From assembly GCA_030039825.1 (NCBI GenBank), contig JASHUV010000168.1, forward strand, positions 1-11,944: DNA of 11,944 nt, read 5' to 3'. Source of the DNA: Thermoplasmata archaeon (GTDB taxonomy: Archaea > Thermoplasmatota > Thermoplasmata > Lutacidiplasmatales > UBA184). Made by a program: the position numbers and the translations under genes. Below are positions 1 to 6,284 of the stretch, in pieces. The notes under the pieces were generated by a model that worked only from the letters and a program-made list of their open reading frames with translations, made no database searches and had not been told where the DNA came from. How positions within the stretch are numbered: position 1 is the stretch's first letter; every line of letters begins with the position of its first letter.

Positions 1-338
1 TGGGTCGTGTGCTGGAACTCCCTCGCCACCGCGGGGGAGGCCGAAAAGAGCCCGACCGGGTCCGGTCCCCCCCGAGGGGCCGGGAAGAGATCGGCCAGGC
101 CTCTCGTGATCCCGGCGGACGCGCTCGGGGCACGCCCGCCCGGGATCCCGGCCGCCCCGAGGGTCGCGGTCGTTCCCGCGCCCGAGAGGAGGAGGGCGAG
201 GACGACCACGGTCGGCACGACCGCTCGCCCGAGGGGAACGGGAGGGTCCCACCCCGAGGGAGAAGGGCGCCGTAGGGGGGACCTGTTCCGAGCGCCTCGT
301 CGCCCCCCCGCGTCCGGAGCTCCCTCCGATTCCCGCAT
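1..338 (-). CDS. Partial secreted or membrane-anchored protein, function unknown
   Basis: An open frame reads leftward from an ATG at 338-336 to the window edge without a stop, so only about 112 N-terminal residues are visible. A basic, proline-rich stretch of about 40 residues precedes a hydrophobic segment (AVVPTVVVLALLLSG) followed by small residues, which looks like a signal peptide or signal anchor. The following part is rich in Gly, Pro and Ala and contains ADLFPAP and VGLFSASPAV. No family is recognised. The start is uncertain: in-frame GTG codons at 218 or 209 would put the hydrophobic segment at the very N-terminus, and codons upstream of them are less optimal than those downstream. 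It is divergent from the CBS gene, with an AT-rich TATA-like element at 391-397 placed suitably for this strand. The protein is probably exported; its role cannot be inferred. Confidence 0.55.
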   Translation of the reverse strand, partial: MRESEGAPDAGGRRGARNRSPLRRPSPSGWDPPVPLGRAVVPTVVVLALLLSGAGTTATLGAAGIPGGRAPSASAGITRGLADLFPAPRGGPDPVGLFSASPAVAREFQHTT

Positions 339-643
339 CGACCCCGCTCCCCCGGCGGTGGCGGCCTCGAGCCGGTTGCGGCGGGGGTCCTATTTTACCC
401 CGGGCGTAGGATATGCCATCGGGAGCCGGTTCTCGGGGCCCCCGGGAGCGTCCCGCGTCGGCCCGCGCGCCGCGAGAACCTCCGTTCAACTGTCCCCTCG
501 TCACCCGACGGCGCCCCGTGCCGCGGTCGACCGACATCGACCCCACGGCTCATGGTCGCTCGGCTCCGGCGGGGGATAACCCGCTCCTGGCGGCCCTCGG
601 GGGGAGACCCCTTAAGGCCCCGACGGAGGTCCTAGGCCGCCTC
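339..643. other. Divergent intergenic region (about 305 nt)
   Basis: This is the gap between the minus-strand secreted protein and the CBS gene. It holds the only AT-rich patches nearby (391-397 and 409-414) and a Shine-Dalgarno-like GGAGGT at 625-630. A plus-strand frame stays open from an ATG at 413, but its codons and composition (mostly Arg, Pro, Ala, Gly) look non-coding, at least until about position 570. No RNA gene or repeat was seen. Confidence 0.4.
391..397 (-). promoter_or_regulatory. TATA-like element in divergent region
   Basis: TAAAATA on the minus strand (TATTTTA on plus) is the most AT-rich heptamer in a very GC-rich gap. On the minus strand it predicts a start of transcription near 368, about 30 nt before the ATG at 338. 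On the plus strand it would start transcription near 420, downstream of the ATG at 413, which argues against that ATG being the CBS gene's start. No strong BRE is visible. Confidence 0.35.
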
Positions 644-1888
644 ATGCCCGAGAACTGGCCGAACGCCCGCGACCTGATGACCCCCCGGCCGATCACGCTC
701 TCCACCGACGCTCCGGTCTCCCGCGCCCTCGGGACGATGCGCTCGAAGGGGATCCACGAGCTCCCGATCCTGAGGAACGGCCGCCTCGCCGGTATGGTGA
801 CGTTCGACGGCATCGCGCGCCGCCCCAACCTCGCCCTCGGAACGAAGGTGGAGCACCTCATGGTCCTCCCGCCGGTCATCACCGCGTCGACCCGCTACCC
901 CGAGCTCGCCGAGCAGCTCCTCGCCGTCGGGCTCCGGGGCGCGCCTGTCGTCGGCAAGAAGGGCGAGCTGCTCGGCATCGTCTCCCGCACCGACCTCATC
1001 CGCGTGCTGCCCCAGATCGCGTCGATCGCCTCCCACCGCGTCGAGGAGGTCGCGAGCCCGGCGAACGTCATCCTCCAGGAGCAGGACCCGTGCGCCCCGC
1101 TCTTCAACAACATCCGCCTGCTCGAGGAGCACCCCCTTCCGGTCGTCGACCGGAAGGGCCGCCTCGTCGGCGCCGTCGGCCTCGCCGATCTCGGGCGGGT
1201 CCTCTGGCACCCGGTCGCCCCGGGGAAGCGCGACGCCCCCCTCCCCGGCCGCGTCGGCGACGTCACGATCGGCACGATCATGCACTCCCCGCCGCTCACC
1301 GTGGCGCCCGGCACGACCGTGGGCGACGCCGCCCGCGCGATGAGCCGGGCCAAGGTCTCGAGCGTCTTCCTCGTCGACGGGGGTCGTCCGTCGGGGGTCA
1401 TCTCGCAGGCCGACCTCCTCGGGCTCGCCGTCGGCCGTGACCCGGCCGCCGAGACGACGATCAGCGACGTCTACGTCCAGATCCACGGGCTCCGCGGGGC
1501 CGCCGACCCGGAGACGCTCGCGGAGATCGACCAGCTCGTCGGCAAGGGACTCCGACGGGTGGCCCACCACGCCCGCCCGCTCCTCTTCACGCTGAACGTC
1601 TCGCCGCACGCCGCCCGCTCGGGGGACGCGACCGTCCACGGACGCCTGCAGACCGACCGAGGCATCTTCTTCGCGAGCGTCACCGGGTGGAACTTCTTCG
1701 CCTCCGTGACCTCCGTCATGGACGACCTCGAGGCCCAGGTCCAGAAGGTCCACGAGACGGCGGAGCGGAAGGGCCGTCCCCGCGGTCGCCGGAATGCCTC
1801 GGTCGATGACGACACGCCGGTCGACGGCGATGTCGAGGCGAAGATCCGGGCCGCCACGGGCGACGACGACGACGACGGGATGGGTTAG
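644..1888 (+). CDS. Four-CBS-domain protein with HPF/S30AE-like C-terminal domain
   Basis: The 414-residue product begins MPENWPNARDLMTPRPITL. Four CBS motifs follow: about 8-60, 68-122, 130-187 and 206-263, each ending in a typical GxVsxxDL-type strand and helix (for example LLGIVSRTDLIRV at 109-121 and PSGVISQADLLGL at 249-261). CBS pairs usually bind adenine nucleotides. Residues about 273-376 are not CBS. They read as strand (DVYVQIHGL), helix (PETLAEIDQLVGKGLRRVA), three strands, then an amphipathic helix (DDLEAQVQKVHETAERKG), which is the order and spacing of ribosome hibernation/S30AE domains. The tail is basic, then ends in a run of Asp. I chose ATG 644 because codon use improves there and GGAGGT lies at 625-630; an in-frame ATG at 413 would add 77 residues of low-quality sequence. 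NAC follows 30 nt downstream. The CBS assignment is firm; the HPF-like assignment is inference from pattern. Confidence 0.8.
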   Translation: MPENWPNARDLMTPRPITLSTDAPVSRALGTMRSKGIHELPILRNGRLAGMVTFDGIARRPNLALGTKVEHLMVLPPVITASTRYPELAEQLLAVGLRGAPVVGKKGELLGIVSRTDLIRVLPQIASIASHRVEEVASPANVILQEQDPCAPLFNNIRLLEEHPLPVVDRKGRLVGAVGLADLGRVLWHPVAPGKRDAPLPGRVGDVTIGTIMHSPPLTVAPGTTVGDAARAMSRAKVSSVFLVDGGRPSGVISQADLLGLAVGRDPAAETTISDVYVQIHGLRGAADPETLAEIDQLVGKGLRRVAHHARPLLFTLNVSPHAARSGDATVHGRLQTDRGIFFASVTGWNFFASVTSVMDDLEAQVQKVHETAERKGRPRGRRNASVDDDTPVDGDVEAKIRAATGDDDDDGMG

Positions 1889-1903
1889 GGGCGTCGGGGA
1901 GCG

Positions 1904-1912
1904 GGAGGAGGT
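1904..1912 (+). promoter_or_regulatory. Strong Shine-Dalgarno for NAC
   Basis: GGAGGAGGT sits 6 nt before the ATG at 1919, between the CBS stop and the NAC start. It supports 1919 rather than the adjacent ATG at 1922, and indicates that NAC is translated from a leadered, probably polycistronic mRNA. Confidence 0.7.
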
Positions 1913-1918
1913 CATCGC

Positions 1919-2320
1919 ATGATGCCGGGGGGTCCGCGCAACGCGCGGCAGATGCAGATGATGATGCGGCGCCTCGGCATGACGAGCGAACCCGTCGAGG
2001 GCGTCGAGGAGGTCGTCGTCCGGACGAAGGACAAGGAGCACGTCTTCACGGCGCCCGAGGTCACGATCATCAGCGTGCAGGGCGTCACGACCTACCAGGT
2101 CGTCGGCACCCCCGAGGTCCGCGGGCGGGGCGCCGGGGGTCCGGCGACCGCGGCGTCGGCGCCCGCGACGCCCGCCGGTCCTCCCGAGGAGGACATCACC
2201 CTCGTGATGGAGCAGGGACAGGCCTCCCGCGAGCAGGCGATCGCGGCCCTCGCCGCGTCGGGCGGCGAACCCGCGGAAGCGATCCTCAAGCTCCTGGCCC
2301 GCCGAGGCGGCGGTGGCTGA
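1919..2320 (+). CDS. nac: Archaeal nascent polypeptide-associated complex protein (NAC)
   Basis: The 133-residue product has the full archaeal NAC layout. An N-terminal Met/Arg-rich helix (about 5-20, including RQMQMMMRRLGM) resembles the ribosome-binding region. It is followed by the six-strand NAC dimerisation domain (about 25-65), an Ala/Pro/Gly linker (66-88) and a C-terminal UBA domain (about 90-127: EEDITLVMEQGQASREQAI, then AEAILKLL). Archaeal NAC forms homodimers that bind the ribosome exit tunnel region and nascent chains. Length matches the family. It lies 30 nt after the CBS gene and its last codons overlap the next gene by 8 nt (2313-2320), so the three are likely co-transcribed. 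The glycine run at the C-terminus (RRGGGG) comes from this overlap. Identification is confident. Confidence 0.95.
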   Translation: MMPGGPRNARQMQMMMRRLGMTSEPVEGVEEVVVRTKDKEHVFTAPEVTIISVQGVTTYQVVGTPEVRGRGAGGPATAASAPATPAGPPEEDITLVMEQGQASREQAIAALAASGGEPAEAILKLLARRGGGG

Positions 2321-3806
2321 CGCCGCCGACGGCCGAACGCTCCAGGAGTGCGTCGAGGGCTACCTCTTCTCGGGCCTCCCGCCCCGCCTCCTGATCCTCC
2401 GGCGACCGCCCGGCCGGGGCGGCTTCTGGGTCCCGGTGAGCGGCAAGGTCGAGCCGACCGACGCGAGCCTCGAGGCCGCCCTGCGGCGCGAGCTCGCGGA
2501 GGAGGCCGGGTTCGCCGACCCTGTTCGGGTCGTCCCGCTCGACTGGGTGGTGGAGTTCGACCCGCCCGATGGAGGGCGCCGCATGCGGCTCCATGGATTC
2601 GGCGTGGAGACGGACGGGGAGAAACCCCCCACCCTCAGCTCGGAGCACGACGCGTTCGAATGGGTCGATCCGGAGGTGGCCCTCGCCCGACTGCACTACC
2701 CCGACAACCGGGAGGCCGTCCGGATCCTTCTCCGCGCGATCGGCGAGACCGGACCGCCTCGCGCTCGCCCCGGCGATCCGGGCTCGGCGGCCCGCCGCGG
2801 CGCGCCCCGCGCGAAGGTCCTCCCTCGCTTCGACGAGGAGCTCTTCGCCGCCGTGCGCTCGGCGGGACATCGCAAGATCGCCCTCCAGGTCCCGGCGGGC
2901 CTCGTCCGGAACGCCCACGACCGCGCCGCCGAGCTCCGGGCGGCGACCGGCGTCCCGGTGGTCGTCGTCTCGAGGGCCTGCTTCGGGGCGTGCGACTTCC
3001 CCGCGCCGGAGGAGGTTCCCGGCGTCGACGCTCTCGTCGTCCTCGGTCACTCGCCGATCCCGAACGTCCCCCTCTGGGCGACGACGTATTTCGTCGAGAT
3101 GCGCTACCCTCCCGGCGACGTCGAACGGCTCGCCGAACGGATCGCCCGGGCGGGGCTCCCGAAGCGCGTCGGGCTCGTCGCCTCGGTCCAGCACCTCGAT
3201 CTCGTCGCGCCGCTGACGCGCGCGCTCGCCCCCCGCGGGATCTCCCTCGTCGTCGGGACGGGGGACCGGCGGCTCGCCTATCCCGCCCAGGCGCTCGGCT
3301 GCAACTACACCGGCGCCGAGGCCATCGCCGGCGACGTCGACGCCTTCCTCTTCCTCGGGACCGGCACCTTCCACCCCATCGGGCTCGCGTTCGCGGTCGA
3401 CCGGCCGGTCCACGCCTTCGACCCGCTGCGCGGCGAGATGAGCGCGCCGATCGACCGGGCGAAGCTCATCGCCGACCGGTTGAGGCTCGTCGCCCGGACG
3501 ATGGACGCGAAGCGCTTCGGCATCCTCGTCTCGAGCTTCGCGGGCCAGGAGCGGGCCGGGATGGCGTCGGCGCTCATCGAGAGGGCCCGACGGCAGGGGC
3601 GCGAGGCGGAGATCCTGATCGCCGCGCGCCTCGACCCGCGCGACCTCGAGGGACGCGACCTCGACGCGTACGTGAACACGGCCTGCCCCCGGATCGCGCT
3701 CGACGACTCCTCGCTCTACCCGAGGCCGGTGCTCACGCCGCCGGAGTTCCTGATGGCGATCGGGGAGGTCCCGCTCACGGACTATCGGTTCGACACGTTC
3801 CACTGA
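2313..3806 (+). CDS. dph2: Nudix hydrolase-Dph2 fusion; diphthamide biosynthesis radical enzyme
   Basis: GTG-start, 497 residues. Residues about 165-497 are Dph2, which transfers the 3-amino-3-carboxypropyl group of SAM to a histidine of elongation factor 2, the first step of diphthamide synthesis, using a [4Fe-4S] cluster. The three expected cysteines are present: C227 in FGACDF, C330 in ALGCNYTG and C458 in TACPRIALDD, with spacings of 103 and 128 close to the Pyrococcus enzyme. Residues about 10-145 form a Nudix domain with GKVEPTDASLEAALRREL then AEEAGF. The metal-binding RELAEE core is kept, but Asp50 replaces the first Glu of the box and one residue is inserted before the REL core. A Gly/Pro/Arg linker (147-167) joins the two. 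No stop, frame break or plausible ATG/GTG start precedes the Dph2 part, so the fusion looks genuine. The start overlaps NAC by 8 nt. Dph2 identity is firm; the Nudix substrate is unknown. Confidence 0.93.
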   Translation: MADAADGRTLQECVEGYLFSGLPPRLLILRRPPGRGGFWVPVSGKVEPTDASLEAALRRELAEEAGFADPVRVVPLDWVVEFDPPDGGRRMRLHGFGVETDGEKPPTLSSEHDAFEWVDPEVALARLHYPDNREAVRILLRAIGETGPPRARPGDPGSAARRGAPRAKVLPRFDEELFAAVRSAGHRKIALQVPAGLVRNAHDRAAELRAATGVPVVVVSRACFGACDFPAPEEVPGVDALVVLGHSPIPNVPLWATTYFVEMRYPPGDVERLAERIARAGLPKRVGLVASVQHLDLVAPLTRALAPRGISLVVGTGDRRLAYPAQALGCNYTGAEAIAGDVDAFLFLGTGTFHPIGLAFAVDRPVHAFDPLRGEMSAPIDRAKLIADRLRLVARTMDAKRFGILVSSFAGQERAGMASALIERARRQGREAEILIAARLDPRDLEGRDLDAYVNTACPRIALDDSSLYPRPVLTPPEFLMAIGEVPLTDYRFDTFH

Positions 3807-3823
3807 GAGGGACCGGGGACGTC

Positions 3824-3863
3824 GGGCGGGCGGCGCCCCCCCGCGGGGTCGTCCGGCCCGCCC
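3824..3863. terminator. GC-rich inverted repeat at convergent gene ends
   Basis: GGGCGGGC (3824-3831) and GCCCGCCC (3856-3863) form a perfect 8-bp stem around a 24-nt GC-rich loop, filling most of the 56-nt gap between dph2 (plus) and the four-TM gene (minus); the right arm touches that gene's stop codon. There is no T-run, so it is not a standard archaeal terminator. It could hinder readthrough in either direction, or be chance in such GC-rich DNA. Confidence 0.2.
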
Positions 3864-4294
3864 TAGCCCATCGGCGGAGGGGGCGGTGGGAAGTTGGGCG
3901 GCGGAGCGGCCATCGGGGGCGTTCCCATCGCCTGGACGTAGACGACCTGGGGCGAGGCCGGCTTGTAGGTGATCGCCATGATGCCGCCGATCAGGACGAG
4001 GATGAAGCCGATGATGAACCCCCCGAAGAGGTCGAAGACGAGGCTCAGGATCGCGAAGACGATCAAGAGGATGCCCCAGATGAGCTTCTGGGCCGGGGCG
4101 ACGAAGAGCAGGATCGACATGATGAGGCATCCGGCGCCCACGCCGAACGCGCCCCCGATGATGGCGCTCCCGTAGCCGGGAAGGAAGAGCGAGATGAACG
4201 CCCCCAGCGCGGCCTCCACGAGCCCTCCGATCAGCACGAAGACCGAGCCGACGATCGCCAGGATGGCCGCCGTTAGGGGGATCTTCTCGTTCAT
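3863..4294 (-). CDS. Four-TM membrane protein with proline-rich C-terminal tail
   Basis: The 143-residue product has four predicted membrane segments (about 6-26, 44-66, 71-88, 91-109), rich in Ile, Leu, Gly and Phe with few charges. A tail of about 30 residues follows (from KPASPQVVYVQ) and ends in a run of prolines and PMG. The short N-terminus before TM1 (MNEKIPLT) and an even TM count place both ends on the same side, probably the cytoplasm. Small glycine-rich four-TM proteins with Pro-rich tails are common in archaea and actinobacteria, but I cannot name the family. It is converging with dph2 and lies downstream of pdxT on the same strand with a 95-nt gap. That gap holds a T-rich patch (CTTTTTGA on minus, near 4325-4332) about 35 nt from the ATG, so it may have its own promoter. 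No enzymatic motif is visible. Confidence 0.8.
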   Translation of the reverse strand: MNEKIPLTAAILAIVGSVFVLIGGLVEAALGAFISLFLPGYGSAIIGGAFGVGAGCLIMSILLFVAPAQKLIWGILLIVFAILSLVFDLFGGFIIGFILVLIGGIMAITYKPASPQVVYVQAMGTPPMAAPPPNFPPPPPPMG

Positions 4295-4324
4295 GGCGTG
4301 CGAAGGTCGTCACGGGGTCCGTGT

Positions 4325-4332
4325 TCAAAAAG
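4325..4332 (-). promoter_or_regulatory. T-rich patch: weak promoter or pdxT terminator
   Basis: Minus-strand CTTTTTGA is the only AT-rich stretch in the 95-nt gap between the pdxT stop and the four-TM gene. Its distance to the ATG (about 35 nt) suits a TATA element with a near-leaderless start. Equally, five T residues about 60 nt past the pdxT stop could act as a weak archaeal terminator. Sequence alone cannot decide. Confidence 0.25.
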
Positions 4333-4389
4333 CCCTACGTTCCTCGAGAAGGGCCCGCCGGCCGGGCCCCGGGGCGTGCCCCCCCGGGA

Positions 4390-4980
4390 TCAGTGGGCCG
4401 TGAGCGAATCGAGGAAGACCCGAAGGAGCCGGTCGTCCCCGGACAGCTCCGGATGGAAGGTCAGGCCCCAGATCGGCCCCGACCGGACGCCGACGACCTC
4501 CTCCCCTCGCCAGGCGATCGGCACGGCCGAGGGACCGTGCGCGAGGATCCGCGGCGCCCGGATGAAGACCCCGGGGAACGGCGTCCCCCGGAGCCCCTCG
4601 AGGTGGACCTCGCCCTCGAACGACTCCCTCTGCCGGCCGTAGTCGTTCCGCCGCACGCGGACGTCGAGCATCGGGATCGGCACCGGATCGCGCTGGTTCG
4701 GGACGATCTCGATCTCCCGGCTCAGGAGGATGAGCCCCGCGCACGTCGCGAGGACCGGTAGGCCTCCCTGGAGGCGTTCGGTCAGGGGGGCGCGAAGGTG
4801 GGTCTCGTCGAGAAGGCGGGAGATGGTCGTGCTCTCTCCCCCCGGCATCGCGAGGACGTCGACGGGTTCGAGCTCCGCCGGGGAGCGGACGAGGCTCACC
4901 GCGTCCGGGGTCGTCAGGCGCGCGAAGGCGGTCCGGTGCTCCGGGACGTCCCCCTGGAGGGCGAGGATGCCGATCCTCAT
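4390..4980 (-). CDS. pdxT: Pyridoxal 5'-phosphate synthase glutaminase subunit PdxT
   Basis: The 196-residue product starts MRIGILALQGDVPEH, the family hallmark. PdxT hydrolyses glutamine and passes ammonia to PdxS, which makes PLP from ribose 5-phosphate and glyceraldehyde 3-phosphate. The class I glutaminase triad is complete: Cys80 in LATCAGL, His176 and Glu178 in TFHPEL. The oxyanion/glutamine-binding PGGEST motif (46-51) and the FIRAP segment (139-143) are also present. Length is typical. The ATG at 4980 overlaps the HMG-CoA reductase stop by 4 nt (ATGA), so the start is well supported and translation is probably coupled. pdxS is not in this window. The assignment is firm. The same frame stays open upstream inside the reductase gene, but that is a shadow. 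Confidence 0.97.
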   Translation of the reverse strand: MRIGILALQGDVPEHRTAFARLTTPDAVSLVRSPAELEPVDVLAMPGGESTTISRLLDETHLRAPLTERLQGGLPVLATCAGLILLSREIEIVPNQRDPVPIPMLDVRVRRNDYGRQRESFEGEVHLEGLRGTPFPGVFIRAPRILAHGPSAVPIAWRGEEVVGVRSGPIWGLTFHPELSGDDRLLRVFLDSLTAH

Positions 4981-6284
4981 CGGGGCGCCATGCGGCGCAT
5001 CTCCTCGAGGACCTCCCGGGCGCGGTCGATCCGGATGGCGTGCTCCGCCACGAGGCGGGCCACCACGGCGTCGACCTCCTCCGGTCGGGCGCCGGCCGTC
5101 GCCGCGATGTTCCGCGCGTGGAGCTCCATGTGGCCGCGCTGGATCCCCTCCGTCGCGAGGGCCCGGAGGGCGGCGAAGTTCTGGGCGAGCCCGACCGCGG
5201 CGAGGAGTCCCGCGAGCTCCTGGGCCCCCTGGACGCCCAGCACCTTCACGTTCGCCTTCGCGGTCGGATGCACCGCCGTCGCCCCCCCGATGAGACCGAC
5301 GGCCGTCGGGAGCTCGATCGTCCCGACGAGGTTCCCGTCGGCGTCCTTCTCGTAGGTCGTGAGGGGCCGGACGATCGCCCCGTCCTTCGCCGTGTAGGCG
5401 GCGTAGGTGTGGGCCCCGCTCTCGATCGCCCGGAAGTCGTTCCCGGTGGCGAGGACGACCGCCGAGACGCCGTTCATGATCCCCTTGTTGTGGGTCGCGC
5501 AGCGGAACGGGTCGACGACGGCGAGCGTGTAGGCGTCGAGGATCGCCTCGACGACCTCCGGCCCGGTCGCGTTCTCCGTGGCGAGGAGCTTCGACGGGAA
5601 GGTCGCGCTCGCCCGCGCCAGCCGCTCGACGGCGAGGTTCGAGATGATCCGGAGGACGGCCCGGCCGCGCGCCAGCCGGGCGATCTCGGGGGCGAGCGCC
5701 TCGCACATCGTGTTCACGGCGTTCATCCCGCCGGCATCGCGGGCGTCGACGAGCAGGTGGACGACGATCATCGTCCCGCGGGGCGTCGGGATCACCCGGA
5801 CCTCGAGGTCGCGGGCGCCCCCGCCGAACTTCACGAGCATCGGGTCCTTCGCGTTCGCCCTGGCGAGGAGATCCTCGCGGGCGTGCAGGATCCTGAGGCG
5901 GGCGCCCGCCGGGTCGGCGACGCCCAGGACCTGGACCTGTCCGATCATCACGGGGTCGGTCGTCTGGGCGTGGAAGCCGCCGCCCGCGCGCGCGACCTTC
6001 GCGGCGTTCGAGGCGGCGGCGACGACGCTCGGCTCCTCGATCGCCATCGGGACGAGGTAGTCCTTCCCGTTGACCCGGAAGTTCGTCGCGATCCCGACCG
6101 GGACCGCGATGCTCCCGACGACGTTCTCGATCATCCGGCTCAGGAGGCCGGGGTCGACGCCGGGCGGGAACTCGTAGGTCCTCGCCTCCTCCTCGGTGAG
6201 CCCGGCCCAGCTCCTCAGGAGCGCCCGGCGCTCGGCGACGGAGAGCTTGTAGAAACCGGAGATCTCGCTCGACCGCTCGGTCAT
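4977..6284 (-). CDS. hmgA: Class II hydroxymethylglutaryl-CoA reductase
   Basis: The 435-residue product reduces HMG-CoA to mevalonate (the reverse reaction is possible in some class II enzymes), feeding archaeal isoprenoid lipids. It is class II by length and motifs. Catalytic residues match Pseudomonas mevalonii numbering closely: Glu83 in AIEEPSVVAAAS, Lys267 in THNKGIMNG, Asp283 in ATGNDF and His385 in QRGHMELHARN. The substrate-binding ENVVG (53-57) and the cofactor-domain segment DARDAGGMNAVNTMCE (180-195) are present; the latter differs slightly from the usual DAMGAN-type sequence. The C-terminal helical flap domain (about 385-435) is complete. The ATG at 6284 overlaps the grpE stop by 4 nt and the stop overlaps pdxT by 4 nt. 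Class II enzymes in Thermoplasmatales and Archaeoglobus are thought to derive from bacteria. No sign of recent transfer: codon use matches the neighbours. Confidence 0.96.
   Translation of the reverse strand: MTERSSEISGFYKLSVAERRALLRSWAGLTEEEARTYEFPPGVDPGLLSRMIENVVGSIAVPVGIATNFRVNGKDYLVPMAIEEPSVVAAASNAAKVARAGGGFHAQTTDPVMIGQVQVLGVADPAGARLRILHAREDLLARANAKDPMLVKFGGGARDLEVRVIPTPRGTMIVVHLLVDARDAGGMNAVNTMCEALAPEIARLARGRAVLRIISNLAVERLARASATFPSKLLATENATGPEVVEAILDAYTLAVVDPFRCATHNKGIMNGVSAVVLATGNDFRAIESGAHTYAAYTAKDGAIVRPLTTYEKDADGNLVGTIELPTAVGLIGGATAVHPTAKANVKVLGVQGAQELAGLLAAVGLAQNFAALRALATEGIQRGHMELHARNIAATAGARPEEVDAVVARLVAEHAIRIDRAREVLEEMRRMAPR

Noticed and set aside
7..579. Plus-strand open frame of 190 codons at the left edge
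   Set aside because: Composition is Arg/Pro/Gly/Ala noise typical of GC-rich shadow frames, and the opposite strand holds a frame with a credible signal peptide and codon pattern.
413..643. N-terminal extension of the CBS protein from ATG 413
   Set aside because: Poor codon use, low-complexity composition, no Shine-Dalgarno, and only about 16 nt from the TATA-like element; ATG 644 has GGAGGT upstream.
2286..4328. Minus-strand open frame of 680 codons opposite dph2
   Set aside because: It mirrors the well-supported NAC and Nudix-Dph2 genes, is Arg/Asp/Glu/Gly-rich, and shows no motif. Long antisense frames are expected at this GC.
4981..5706. Upstream extension of the pdxT frame
   Set aside because: The PdxT hallmark MRIGILALQGDV begins at 4980; upstream sequence is the shadow of the HMG-CoA reductase.
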